Positions 7,478-17,323 of a DNA stretch of 64,000 nucleotides are shown piece after piece (position 1 is the first letter of the stretch; every line of letters starts with the position of its first letter). The translations under genes were made by a program, and so were the position numbers. Under the pieces are notes generated by a model that saw only the letters and a program-made list of their open reading frames with translations, searched no databases and had not been told where the DNA came from. Source of the DNA: Nocardioides sp. cx-173 (GTDB lineage: Bacteria > Actinomycetota > Actinomycetes > Propionibacteriales > Nocardioidaceae); contig NZ_CP088262.1 of assembly GCF_021117365.1 (NCBI RefSeq), forward strand, positions 3,908,501-3,972,500. Direction: 5' to 3'.

Positions 7478-8449
7478 TCAGACGGCCACCATCGCGGGGA
7501 CCGAGGTGGCCCCCGAGGCGGCGGTCAGCCACACCCTCGTGCCCTCGCCCAGCTCGAGCTGGCGCGCGTGCGTGCGGGTGAGTACGACGGTCACGTCGCC
7601 GCCCGCGGTGGCGACCTGGGTCCGGACCTCGAAGCCCACGCGCAGCACCCGGGTGACCGTCCCCTCGATCGCGCCGTCCGGGCCCGGGGTGACGGCGAGC
7701 TCGATGTCGTGCGGACGCAGGCGCACGCCGCCGAGCTGGGTGACCTCGCCGAGGAAGCCCATGACGAACTCGTTCGCCGGCTCGTCGTAGAGCTGGTCGG
7801 GTGTGCCGATCTGCTCGACCCGGCCCTCGTTGATGACCACGATCTCGTCGGCGACCTCGAGGGCCTCCTCCTGGTCGTGGGTCACGAAGACCGTGGTCAC
7901 GTGGACCTCGTCATGCAGGCGCCGCAGCCAGTCGCGCAGCTCCTTGCGGACCTTGGCGTCGAGAGCCCCGAAGGGCTCGTCGAGCAGCAGGACCTTGGGC
8001 TCGACCGCGAGGGCGCGGGCCAGCGCCATGCGCTGGCGCTGGCCGCCGGAGAGCTGCGAGGGGAGCCGGTGCGAGAACTGCGACAGGTGCACGAGCTCGA
8101 GGAGCTCCTCCACCCGGCGCTTGACCTCGTCCTTGGGCCGCTTGCGGATCTCCAGCCCGAACGCGACGTTCTTGGCCACGGTCATGTGCTTGAAGACCGC
8201 GTAGTGCTGGAACACGAACCCGACACCGCGCTTCTGGGCCGGCAGCCGGGTGGCGTCGGTCCCCTCGATGTCGATGGTGCCGACATCGGCGCTGTCGAGG
8301 CCGGCGATGATCCGCAGCAGGGTCGACTTGCCGCCGCCGGACGGGCCCAGCAGGGCGGTCAGCTGACCGGTGGGCAGGGACACGGAGACGTCGTCGAGGG
8401 CGACGAAGTCCCCGAACTTCTTGGTGACGTTCTTGACTTCGATACTCAT
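7478..8449 (-). CDS. cysA: Sulfate/thiosulfate ABC transporter, ATP-binding protein
   Basis: This 323-residue ATPase of the sulfate importer hydrolyses ATP on the cytoplasmic face. It shows the Walker [10 protein letters not shown] (about residues 35-43), the signature [15 protein letters not shown] and the Walker [13 protein letters not shown], followed by the H-loop [19 protein letters not shown]-terminal TOBE-like regulatory segment (about residues 235-320, [15 protein letters not shown]) is present, as in CysA/PotA-type ATPases. It is the last gene of the four-gene minus-strand operon sbp-cysT-cysW-cysA; 25 bp separate it from cysW. Subfamily assignment rests on the neighbours. Confidence 0.93.
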   Translation of the reverse strand: MSIEVKNVTKKFGDFVALDDVSVSLPTGQLTALLGPSGGGKSTLLRIIAGLDSADVGTIDIEGTDATRLPAQKRGVGFVFQHYAVFKHMTVAKNVAFGLEIRKRPKDEVKRRVEELLELVHLSQFSHRLPSQLSGGQRQRMALARALAVEPKVLLLDEPFGALDAKVRKELRDWLRRLHDEVHVTTVFVTHDQEEALEVADEIVVINEGRVEQIGTPDQLYDEPANEFVMGFLGEVTQLGGVRLRPHDIELAVTPGPDGAIEGTVTRVLRVGFEVRTQVATAGGDVTVVLTRTHARQLELGEGTRVWLTAASGATSVPAMVAV

Positions 8450-8474
8450 GGTGGGTCCTTCGGGATCGAGCGAG

Positions 8475-9284
8475 TCAGTGGGTGCGCTGAGGGCGCAGGA
8501 GGGCGACGACGACCAGGCAGGCGATGCTGACGAGGATCAGCAGGAACGACGTGGCGTACGCCGTCTGCTGCTCGAACCCCTGGTACTTCGACTCCACGAC
8601 GAGCGGTGCGGTCTGGGTCTCCCCGGTGATGCTGCCCGAGACGATCTTGACCGCCCCGAACTCACCGAGGCTGCGGGCCAGGCTCAGCACCACGCCGTAG
8701 ACGACCGCCCACTTGATGCTGGGCAGCGTGATCCGCCAGAAGGTCTGCCGGGTGCTCGCCCCCAGGCTCCGGGCCGCCTGTTCCTGGTCGTCCCCGATCT
8801 CGTGCAGGACGGGCACCACCTCGCGGATGACCAGCGGCAGGGCCACGAAGCAGGTCGCCATGACCATGCCGGGTGAGTTGAAGATGATCTGGAGCCCGGC
8901 ATCCTGGGCAGCGGGCCCGATCCACCCGTCGCGCGAGTTGTAGACCAGGAGCAGGGCCAGCCCCACGACGACGGGAGACACCGACAGCGGCAGGTCAATC
9001 AGCGCCGAGAGGACCCGCTTGCCCGGGAACTCGAAGCGCACCAGCAGCAGCGAGATGCCCACGCCGAAGACCAGGTTAATGACGACGGCCCAGAACGCGA
9101 TCATCAGCGACAGCTGGAGCGCGCCGACCACCTGCTCGTCGGCCAGGGCCTCGGAGAGGTTGTCGAAGCCGGCCTCGAAGGTGCGCTGCACCACGAGCGC
9201 GACCGGCCACGCCACGAGGAAGAAGACGTAGCCGACGGCGGCCAGGCGCAGCAGCCACTTGATGGGGAGCGAGACCTCAACCAC
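8475..9284 (-). CDS. cysW: Sulfate ABC transporter permease CysW
   Basis: This 269-residue inner-membrane permease has about six transmembrane segments and the binding-protein-dependent transport signature [29 protein letters not shown] (the EAA loop that contacts CysA; about residues 165-195). The start overlaps the end of cysT by 8 bp. The C-terminus ([22 protein letters not shown] and the last helix) is typical of CysW. With CysT it forms the heterodimeric channel for sulfate/thiosulfate uptake for cysteine and mycothiol synthesis. Confidence 0.92.
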   Translation of the reverse strand: MVEVSLPIKWLLRLAAVGYVFFLVAWPVALVVQRTFEAGFDNLSEALADEQVVGALQLSLMIAFWAVVINLVFGVGISLLLVRFEFPGKRVLSALIDLPLSVSPVVVGLALLLVYNSRDGWIGPAAQDAGLQIIFNSPGMVMATCFVALPLVIREVVPVLHEIGDDQEQAARSLGASTRQTFWRITLPSIKWAVVYGVVLSLARSLGEFGAVKIVSGSITGETQTAPLVVESKYQGFEQQTAYATSFLLILVSIACLVVVALLRPQRTH

Positions 9285-10155
9285 GGCGGGCCACCCTTCG
9301 CTGCACGAGGTCCAGGGCGACGATGACGACCAGGGCGACGAAGAGCATCACCGAGGCCAGCGCGGCGGCCGAGCCGGTGCTGCCGTTCTCGATGAAGGTC
9401 AGCACCCGCACCGAGACCACTTCGGTCTCGAAGGGCCGGTTGCCGCTCAGCAGGACCAGGGAGCCGTACTCCGAGATCGCGCGCGCGAACGACAGCGCGG
9501 CCCCGGCCGCGATGGCCGGCGCCAGGCTGGGCAGGATGATCCGGCGCAGGATCGTCGCGCGGTTGGCACCGAGCGAGGCGGCGGCCTCCTCGACGTCGGC
9601 CTCGAGCTCCTCGAGCACCGGCTGCACGGTCCGGACGACGAACGGCAGGGTCACGAACGCGAGCGCCAGCGTGACGGCGTTCTCGGTGAACGCCCAGTGC
9701 AGGCCGAGGGGGCTCTTGGGTCCGTACAGCGAGAGCAGCACCAGCCCGGCCACGATCGTCGGTAGCGCGAACGGCACGTCGATGACCACGTCGAGCAGCC
9801 GCTTGCCCCAGAACTGGTCGCGGACCAGCACCCAGGCGATGACCGTCCCGATCACGATGTTGATCGCCGTGACGATCCCGGCCTGGCCCACGGTGAGGGT
9901 CACCGCGGCCCAGGTCTGGTCGTCGCGAAGGACCGACAGGTAGCGGTCCCAGCCGCCCGCGCCGGCCGCGGCGATGACCGCGGAGAGGGGGATCAGGACC
10001 AGCAGGCTGAACCAGATCATCGCGATGCCGAGGCCGAGACCGGCACCGCGGGTCAAGGTGTTGCGCGGGGTCGAGCGGCGAACGCGCCGCGGCCGGCGTC
10101 CCTCAGGGGACGCCGGCCTGGCTACTTCACTCGCCCCGATGAGGGCGGAGGTCAT
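9277..10155 (-). CDS. cysT: Sulfate ABC transporter permease CysT
   Basis: This 292-residue permease partners CysW. After a basic 35-residue N-terminal tail come six hydrophobic segments. The EAA motif is ELEADVEEAAASLGANRATILRRIILPSL (about residues 195-225), and the following SFARAISEYGSLVLLSGN is characteristic of CysT/CysU. The start ATG overlaps the stop of the upstream binding protein (ATGA at 10152-10155), so translation is coupled. The stop overlaps the start of cysW. Confidence 0.92.
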   Translation of the reverse strand: MTSALIGASEVARPASPEGRRPRRVRRSTPRNTLTRGAGLGLGIAMIWFSLLVLIPLSAVIAAAGAGGWDRYLSVLRDDQTWAAVTLTVGQAGIVTAINIVIGTVIAWVLVRDQFWGKRLLDVVIDVPFALPTIVAGLVLLSLYGPKSPLGLHWAFTENAVTLALAFVTLPFVVRTVQPVLEELEADVEEAAASLGANRATILRRIILPSLAPAIAAGAALSFARAISEYGSLVLLSGNRPFETEVVSVRVLTFIENGSTGSAAALASVMLFVALVVIVALDLVQRRVARRG

Positions 10156-11192
10156 TCCTCGCCGACCTGACCGGTCGTCTGCTGCAGCTCGGTGATGATG
10201 CCGAGCGGGTTGCCGTCCTCGCCGTCGCCGAAGAACTTGTCGGCCGCCTCGCCCCAGCCACCGAAGTCGGTGTCCAGGGTGAACAGCTTCTCCGGGGTCG
10301 GGAACGGGTCGGACGGGTCGTTGGCACCCTCGACCTCGCCGACCGTGACGCCGTCGACGACCGGACGGAAGCCGGACTGGGCGTAGTCGGCCTGCGCCTC
10401 GGGACCGGTCATGAACTCCAGGAACGCCTTGGCGGCGCTGCTGGCGTCCTTGGTGACGGCCGCGGGGTTCTCGATCAGCAGCGTGTCCGGCGGGATGACG
10501 TAGTCGATGTCGGCGCCGCTCTGCTTGGCCAGGATCGCCTCGTTCTCATAGGAGAGGAGGACGTCGCCCGAGCCGTCGGTGAAGGCGGTGGTCGCCTCGC
10601 GGCCGCTGCCCGGGAGTGCGATCGTGTTGTTGAGGAGCTTGGTGATGTACTCGCGCGCCTCGTCCTCGCTGCCGCCGTTGCCGGTCACGTGGGCCCATCC
10701 CGCGAGGATGTTCCAGCGCGCGGAGCCGGACGACCCCGGGTTGGGCGTGATGATGTCGACGCCGGGCTCGACGATGTCGTCCCAGGTCGAGATGTCGTCG
10801 GGGTTGCCCTTGCGGACCACGAAGACGACGACGGAGGAGGTCGCGATGCCCTTGGTGGCGTTGTCCTTCCAGTCCTCGGCCACCAGACCCTCGCCCACGA
10901 GGCGAGTCACATCGGTCTCGAGCGAGTAGTGGACGACGTCGGCGGGAGCGCCGGCGACGACGCCGCGGCTCTGGTCGCCCGACGCGCCGTACGAGGTGCC
11001 GAACTCGACCCCGTCGCCCTCGTCGGTCTTCTTGAAGTCATCGAAGACCGGCTTGTTCGCCGCCTCCATGACCGAGAAGGCGTTGACGCTGATCTTCTCG
11101 CCGGAATCGCTGCTACCCGAAGCAGAGCACCCGGTCAAGGCCAGCACCCCGGTGGCGGCTCCGGCCACCGCGGCCTTGATCGTCTTCTTCAT
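10152..11192 (-). CDS. sbp: Sulfate-binding lipoprotein of the ABC transporter
   Basis: This 346-residue solute-binding protein has a lipoprotein signal peptide: basic N-terminus MKKTIKAAVAGAATG, hydrophobic core, lipobox ALTGC with Cys22. The mature part (ISVNAFSVMEAANKPVFDDF, FGTSYGASGDQSRGVVAGAPADVVHYSLETDVTRL, ITPNPGSSGSARWNILAGWA, SYENEAILAK) follows the Sbp/CysP sulfate-binding fold, whose Ser/Gly-rich loops hold the oxyanion through hydrogen bonds. It is the first gene of the operon and has a well-spaced GAGGG ribosome binding site. A short GC-rich hairpin lies in its leader (11212-11231). Sulfate versus thiosulfate preference is not decided. Confidence 0.92.
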   Translation of the reverse strand: MKKTIKAAVAGAATGVLALTGCSASGSSDSGEKISVNAFSVMEAANKPVFDDFKKTDEGDGVEFGTSYGASGDQSRGVVAGAPADVVHYSLETDVTRLVGEGLVAEDWKDNATKGIATSSVVVFVVRKGNPDDISTWDDIVEPGVDIITPNPGSSGSARWNILAGWAHVTGNGGSEDEAREYITKLLNNTIALPGSGREATTAFTDGSGDVLLSYENEAILAKQSGADIDYVIPPDTLLIENPAAVTKDASSAAKAFLEFMTGPEAQADYAQSGFRPVVDGVTVGEVEGANDPSDPFPTPEKLFTLDTDFGGWGEAADKFFGDGEDGNPLGIITELQQTTGQVGEE

Positions 11193-11475
11193 CGTGTCAT
11201 CCCTCTGTCGTGCCGCGGCGTCCCCCGCGGCGGTGTTAATGCACTTATGTCGAGCAGAGTAGTCGAATTAACTAAGTTCGTGTGGATGAATGCGGTGTGT
11301 CGCACCTCACTGTCCAGCGCAGGAGACGCCCACCGCGGTCTCGCATGACGGACTATCGTGAGAAGAGCGCCCAGGCCGGGAGGGTCGGACCGACCCGACC
11401 GAAACGCGATCCAGGCCTTCGCGGGCCCCGAGTACGATCGCGGGGGCAGGTGCTCCAGACGTCGAAGGTGGCAAG
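11193..11475. promoter_or_regulatory. Divergent intergenic region between sbp and korA
   Basis: This gap has 283 bp without a supported gene. On the sbp side there is a hairpin GCCGCGG / CCGCGGC (11212-11218 / 11225-11231) just before the ribosome binding site, and a locally AT-richer stretch at 11235-11285 where the sbp promoter probably lies. On the korA side, GGGTCGG (11382-11388), A, CCGACCC (11390-11396) is a perfect inverted repeat and a candidate operator. I could not fix -35/-10 boxes with confidence. Confidence 0.4.
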
Positions 11476-13430
<1,955 letters not shown>

Positions 13431-13434
<4 letters not shown>

Positions 13435-14525
13435 CCACCGACACCACCACCGGACTGCCGTTCCCCGGGGTCCGCTCCGGGATCGAGCTCGTCCCGACCA
13501 ACGACGCGCCCCAGACCGGCAAGGAGTACACCTCCGACCAGGAGGTCCGCTGGTGCCCGGGCTGCGGCGACTACGCCGTCCTGAAGGCGGTCCAGGGCTT
13601 CCTGCCCCAGCTCGGGCTGCGCCGCGAGAACATCGTCTTCGTCTCCGGCATCGGCTGCTCCAGCCGGTTCCCGTACTACCTCGACACCTTCGGCATGCAC
13701 TCCATCCACGGCCGCGCGCCGTCGATCGCCACCGGCATCGCCACGGCGCGCGAGGACCTGTCGGTGTGGGTCGTCACCGGTGACGGAGATGCCCTCTCCA
13801 TCGGCGGCAACCACCTGATCCACGCCCTGCGCCGCAACGTCAACATGACGATCCTGCTGTTCAACAACCGGATCTACGGCCTCACCAAGGGCCAGTACTC
13901 CCCCACGTCGGAGACCGGCAAGGTCACCAAGTCGACGCCCATGGGCTCGCTGGACCACCCCTTCAACCCGGTCTCGCTGGCGCTCGGCGCGGAGGCGTCG
14001 TTCGTGGCCCGCACGATCGACTCCGACCGCAAGCACCTCACCCACGTGCTCTCCGCGGCCGCCGCCCACCGCGGCACCTCGCTGGTCGAGATCTACCAGA
14101 ACTGCCCGATCTTCAACGACGGCGCGTTCGACGCGATCAAGAACAACGACACCAAGGCCGACGCGATCATCCCGCTCGTGCACGGCGAGACGATCCGCTT
14201 CGGCGTCGAGGGCTCCAAGGGCCTGATCCGCGACAGCGTGACCGGCGGCGTCAAGGTGGCGCTCGTGGCCGAGGTCGGCGAGGACCAGCTGCTCGTCCAC
14301 GACGCGCACAACCCGGACCCGTCCACCGCGTTCGCGATCAGCCGCCTCACCGACTCCGGCTACCTCAACCAGTCGCCCATCGGGATCTTCCGCCAGGTCG
14401 AGCGGCCCACCTACGACGACCAGGCGCGAGCCCAGATCGCCACCGCCAAGGCCGACGCCCCCGGAGACCCCACCGAGCGCCTCGACGCGCTCATCAACTC
14501 CGGCGACACCTGGACCGTCGTCTGA
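13431..14525 (+). CDS. korB: 2-oxoacid (2-oxoglutarate):ferredoxin oxidoreductase, beta subunit
   Basis: This 364-residue thiamine diphosphate and 4Fe-4S binding subunit has the cluster ligands RWCPGCGDYAVLKAV (about residues 39-55) and SGIGCSSRFPYY. The thiamine diphosphate motif is TGDGDALSIGGNHLIHALRRN (GDG...N type), followed by NNRIYGLTKGQYSPTS. The GTG start overlaps the korA stop (GTGA), as for obligate partners. The C-terminal 60 residues (RQVERPTYDDQARAQI) extend past the catalytic core, as usual. A strong hairpin downstream (14680-14715) ends the transcript. Confidence 0.92.
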
Positions 14526-14541
14526 GGTCTGAGCGCGGGAG

Positions 14542-14632
14542 CCGAGCTTGCTCGGATCCCGATCAGCGAAGAGGTTGAGGAGGCCCGGGCAGACCCGAGC
14601 TTGCTCGGGGCTGGCCGGGCCGTCTCGAAACC
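14542..14632. repeat. Intergenic repeat of the GGTTGAG...TCGAAACC type with nested hairpins
   Basis: The element runs from GGTTGAGG (14573-14580) to TCTCGAAACC (14623-14632) and encloses GGCCCGGGC, the hairpin CCCGAG-CTTG-CTCGGG (14594-14609) and GCCGGGCC. A second, shorter hairpin CCGAG-CTTG-CTCGG lies just before it at 14542-14555. The same end sequences (GGTTGAGG ... CGAAAC) occur in the element between nuoE and nuoF. Repeats with these ends are, in my recollection, widespread between genes in actinobacteria. Confidence 0.6.
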
Positions 14633-14679
14633 CCGTGAGCCGAGAGGCGACCTCACCCCAGCGCGGCGGGACGAGACGC

Positions 14680-14715
14680 CACGAGGGCCCCGCCGAAACC
14701 GGCAGGGCCCTCGTG
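14680..14715. terminator. Bidirectional terminator between korB and a secreted protein gene
   Basis: CACGAGGGCCC (14680-14690) and GGGCCCTCGTG (14705-14715) form a perfect 11-bp stem; the 14-base loop contains a further GCCG/CGGC pairing. The hairpin sits between the convergent korB and the gene at 14732-15124. Confidence 0.8.
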
Positions 14716-14731
14716 CTGTGCAGGGGTGGAC

Positions 14732-15124
14732 TCAACGACGGACGATGCAGCCCGCCCACTTGTTGGTCGCCTTGTGGGTGGCGTTCGCGGGGACGTAGAT
14801 GCGGAAGCAGTCACCGACCTTGCCGCCGAACTTGAAGTTGAAGCGGCCGGCCTTGGTGGTGCGCTGCTGCTTGAAGCTCTTGAACCCGCAGCGCTTGCAG
14901 GCCTTCTTCTGCAGCTTGACGACCTTGTTCTTGGCGGTGACGACCTGGCCCTTGACGTAGAACTTGCCGTTCTGGCCGCCTCCCGAGAGCTCCTTGAAGA
15001 CGTGGAATTTGCGCGCCTTCTCCGTGGAGCGTTCGGTGGCCGAGGCCGTGCCGGTGGACAGGGTTGCGCCCAGCATGACGAGGGCGGCGATCAGGGCAGT
15101 GACGAGGCGGATGGTGGACCGCAT
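14732..15124 (-). CDS. Small secreted basic protein with four cysteines, unknown function
   Basis: This 130-residue protein starts at the ATG at 15124 (MRSTIRLVTALIAALVMLGA), which has a textbook AGGAGA site seven or so bases upstream. A longer in-frame start at 15169 is less likely. Residues 1 to about 30 are a Sec signal peptide ending near GTASA. The mature part of about 100 residues is very rich in Lys/Arg, has a Cys-Lys-Arg-Cys pair and two further single Cys, and alternates beta-strand-like segments (GKFYVKGQVVTAKNKVVKLQ, AGRFNFKFGGKVGDCFRIYV). This suggests a small disulfide-stabilised beta-sandwich exported to the wall or medium. I do not recognise the family. It converges on korB across a terminator. 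Confidence 0.75.
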   Translation of the reverse strand: MRSTIRLVTALIAALVMLGATLSTGTASATERSTEKARKFHVFKELSGGGQNGKFYVKGQVVTAKNKVVKLQKKACKRCGFKSFKQQRTTKAGRFNFKFGGKVGDCFRIYVPANATHKATNKWAGCIVRR

Positions 15125-15195
15125 GGTTTCTCCTAAGAATGGGGGATGACGCACCCTAGTCCTATCCACGCCGTCACCTGACTAAACCCCTGCTC

Positions 15196-15375
15196 TCAGC
15201 AGTTTTCTCGGGCGCAGGCGAGCCACACTCGGCCCTCGAGCCGGGGCAGGTCGCCGGCCGCCGGGGCGTAGCCGCGGTAGCGCCACACCGGACGCTTCGT
15301 GCGCGGGAACTCGATCCGGAAGACGAAGCGTCCCTCGGCGTCGGCGCGGCGCCCGACCAGACGCGGGGTCCCCAT
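15196..15375 (-). CDS. Small conserved-looking protein, unknown
   Basis: This is a 59-residue open frame beginning MGTPRLVGRRADAEGRFVFR at the ATG at 15375, preceded by AGGGTGA about five bases upstream. The composition (REWRY-type aromatic and basic residues, RTKRPVWRYRGYAP, ending WLACARENC) looks like protein rather than random GC-rich translation. It is divergent from rarD with 23 bp between starts. No domain is recognised, and it may not be expressed. Confidence 0.45.
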   Translation of the reverse strand: MGTPRLVGRRADAEGRFVFRIEFPRTKRPVWRYRGYAPAAGDLPRLEGRVWLACARENC

Positions 15376-15398
15376 GGCGCTCACCCTATGCTCGGGCC

Positions 15399-16310
15399 GT
15401 GTTGGAGGCCAGGAAGGGACTGCTCCTCGGGGTGGCCGCCTACTTGATGTGGGGCGCCTTCCCGCTGTACTGGCCGCTCCTGGAGCCGGCCGGGGCCTTC
15501 GAGATCCTGGCCCACCGGGTCCTGTGGTCACTGGTCACCATGGGACTCGTCGTCGTGGCGCTGCGGCGCGGCTCGCGGGTCCGCGCGCTCGCCCGAGACC
15601 GTCGGGTGCTGGCCCTGCTCGTGGTGTCGGCGGCGAGCGTCACGGTCAACTGGGCGATGTACATCTGGGGCGTCAACAACGGTCGCGTCGTCGAGGCCTC
15701 GCTCGGCTACTTCATCAACCCGCTGGTGACGGTGCTGATGGGCGTGCTGCTGCTGGGCGAGCGGGTGCGCCGCCCACAGTGGCTGGCGCTCGGGGTGGGG
15801 CTCCTGGCGGTGCTGGTGCTCACGTGGGACTACGGGCGACTGCCGTGGCTGGCGCTGGTCCTGGCGCTCAGCTTCGGCATCTACGGGCTGGCCAAGAAGA
15901 CCGCCGGGGTCGGTGCGATCGAGGGGCTCGCCGCCGAGACGCTGCTGATCGCGCCGTTCGCCGCCACCTACCTCGCCTGGCTCGGGACGCGCGGCGATGC
16001 CCACTTCGGCTCCCACGGAGCCGGGCACGCCGTGCTGCTCATGACCACCGGCATCGTCACGGCCATCCCGCTGCTGTGCTTCGGCGCCGCGGCCACCCGC
16101 ATCCCCCTGGTGTCCCTGGGCCTGCTGCAATACCTCGCCCCGATCCTGCAGTTCGGGCTCGGGGTGTTCTGGTTCCACGAGGACATGCCGGCCGGCCGCT
16201 GGGCCGGGTTCGCGCTCGTCTGGCTGGCCCTCACCGTCCTCACGGTGGACGCGGTGCGCCACCGCAGCCGCCAGCTGGCGCTCGCAGCGCGGTCGGCGAC
16301 AGCCGGGTAG
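15399..16310 (+). CDS. rarD: RarD-type EamA (DMT superfamily) transporter
   Basis: This 303-residue membrane protein has about ten transmembrane helices in two EamA halves. Its N-terminus, MLEARKGLLLGVAAYLMWGAF then YWPLLEPAGAFEILAHRVLWSLV, is diagnostic of the RarD subgroup. RarD was first named in connection with chloramphenicol sensitivity in Pseudomonas; its true substrate is not established. The start is GTG at 15399. The C-terminal half contains QYLAPILQFGLGVFWFHEDMPAGRWAGF, the conserved helix 9-10 region. It stands between a small divergent ORF and the convergent polyprenyl synthase, five bases from its stop. Confidence 0.87.
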   Translation: MLEARKGLLLGVAAYLMWGAFPLYWPLLEPAGAFEILAHRVLWSLVTMGLVVVALRRGSRVRALARDRRVLALLVVSAASVTVNWAMYIWGVNNGRVVEASLGYFINPLVTVLMGVLLLGERVRRPQWLALGVGLLAVLVLTWDYGRLPWLALVLALSFGIYGLAKKTAGVGAIEGLAAETLLIAPFAATYLAWLGTRGDAHFGSHGAGHAVLLMTTGIVTAIPLLCFGAAATRIPLVSLGLLQYLAPILQFGLGVFWFHEDMPAGRWAGFALVWLALTVLTVDAVRHRSRQLALAARSATAG

Positions 16311-16315
16311 ACCTG

Positions 16316-17323
16316 CTACGCGGAGCGGACCGCGACGATGTCCGCGAACGCCTCGAGTGCCTCACGCACCGAGCCCTCCGGCAGCACGGTGAGCTGCGCC
16401 TTGGCCTCCTCGGCGCGGGCGACGACGTAGGCCTGCGCCTCCTGCATGGCCGGGTGCTTGCGCAGCAGGTCGAGCGCCTCGGCGTGCAGAGCGTCGTCGG
16501 TCAGGTCCGCGTCGAGGAGCTCTCGCAGCCGGGCGTCGGCCGGGTCGTTCGAAGCACGGGCCATGAGGACCGGGAGCGTGGGCACGCCCTCGCGCAGGTC
16601 GGTGCCGGGGGTCTTGCCGGACTCGGCGGACTCGGAGGCCACGTCGAGGATGTCGTCGGAGAGCTGGAAGGCCGCGCCGACGATCTCGCCGTACGCCGTC
16701 AGGGCCTCTTCGACCTCGGCGCTGGCGCCACCGAAGCGCGCGCCGTAGCGGGCCGAGGTGGCGATGAGGGAGCCGGTCTTGCCCGCGACGACGTCGAGGT
16801 AGTGCTGCAGGGGGTCGTCGCCGGGCCCCGGCGCGACGGTCTCGAGGATCTGGCCCTCGACCAGCCGCGTGAACGTCTCGGCCTGGATGCGCACGGCGTC
16901 GGCCCCCAGGCGGGCGGTCAGCTCGGAGGACTTCGCGAACAGGAAGTCCCCGGTCAGGATCGCCACGTGGTTGTCGAAGCGGGAGTTGGCCGAGTCGGCG
17001 CCGCGGCGCAGGGACGCCTCGTCCATCACGTCGTCGTGGTACAGCGACCCCACGTGGGTGATCTCCACGACGCAGGCGGCGGTGACGACCTCGTCGGCGC
17101 CCGCGCGATGGCCCGCCTCGGCCGCGAGCAGCACCAGCAGCGGGCGGAACCGCTTGCCGCCGGCGGAGAGCAGGTGGCGCGCCGCCTCGGTGACGTACGG
17201 CGCCCGGCTCTGCGCGTGCTCGAACAGCGCCGCCTCGACCACCGCCATCCGCTCGCGCAGGCGCGCCGCCAGCGCATCGTCACTGATGGGCAGCGCCAGG
17301 TCCGCGGCGGGGTTCGAGCTCAC
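16316..17323 (-). CDS. Polyprenyl diphosphate synthase (trans, long chain), coupled to the nuo operon
   Basis: This 335-residue isoprenyl synthase has both aspartate-rich motifs, LYHDDVMDEASLRRG and QLSDDILDVA, and GGKRFRPLLVLLAAEA near the N-terminus. It should extend allylic diphosphates with isopentenyl diphosphate to a long prenyl chain, most plausibly the menaquinone side chain. The start is the GTG at 17323, which overlaps the nuoN stop (GTGA), making it the last gene of the complex I operon. Chain length cannot be read safely from the sequence. A role in carotenoid or wall lipid-carrier supply is possible but less likely from context. Confidence 0.88.
   Translation of the reverse strand: MSSNPAADLALPISDDALAARLRERMAVVEAALFEHAQSRAPYVTEAARHLLSAGGKRFRPLLVLLAAEAGHRAGADEVVTAACVVEITHVGSLYHDDVMDEASLRRGADSANSRFDNHVAILTGDFLFAKSSELTARLGADAVRIQAETFTRLVEGQILETVAPGPGDDPLQHYLDVVAGKTGSLIATSARYGARFGGASAEVEEALTAYGEIVGAAFQLSDDILDVASESAESGKTPGTDLREGVPTLPVLMARASNDPADARLRELLDADLTDDALHAEALDLLRKHPAMQEAQAYVVARAEEAKAQLTVLPEGSVREALEAFADIVAVRSA

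Noticed and set aside
9412..9436. Palindrome GAGACCACTTCGGTCTC within cysT
   Set aside because: It is inside coding sequence for conserved CysT residues and is most simply explained by codon choice.
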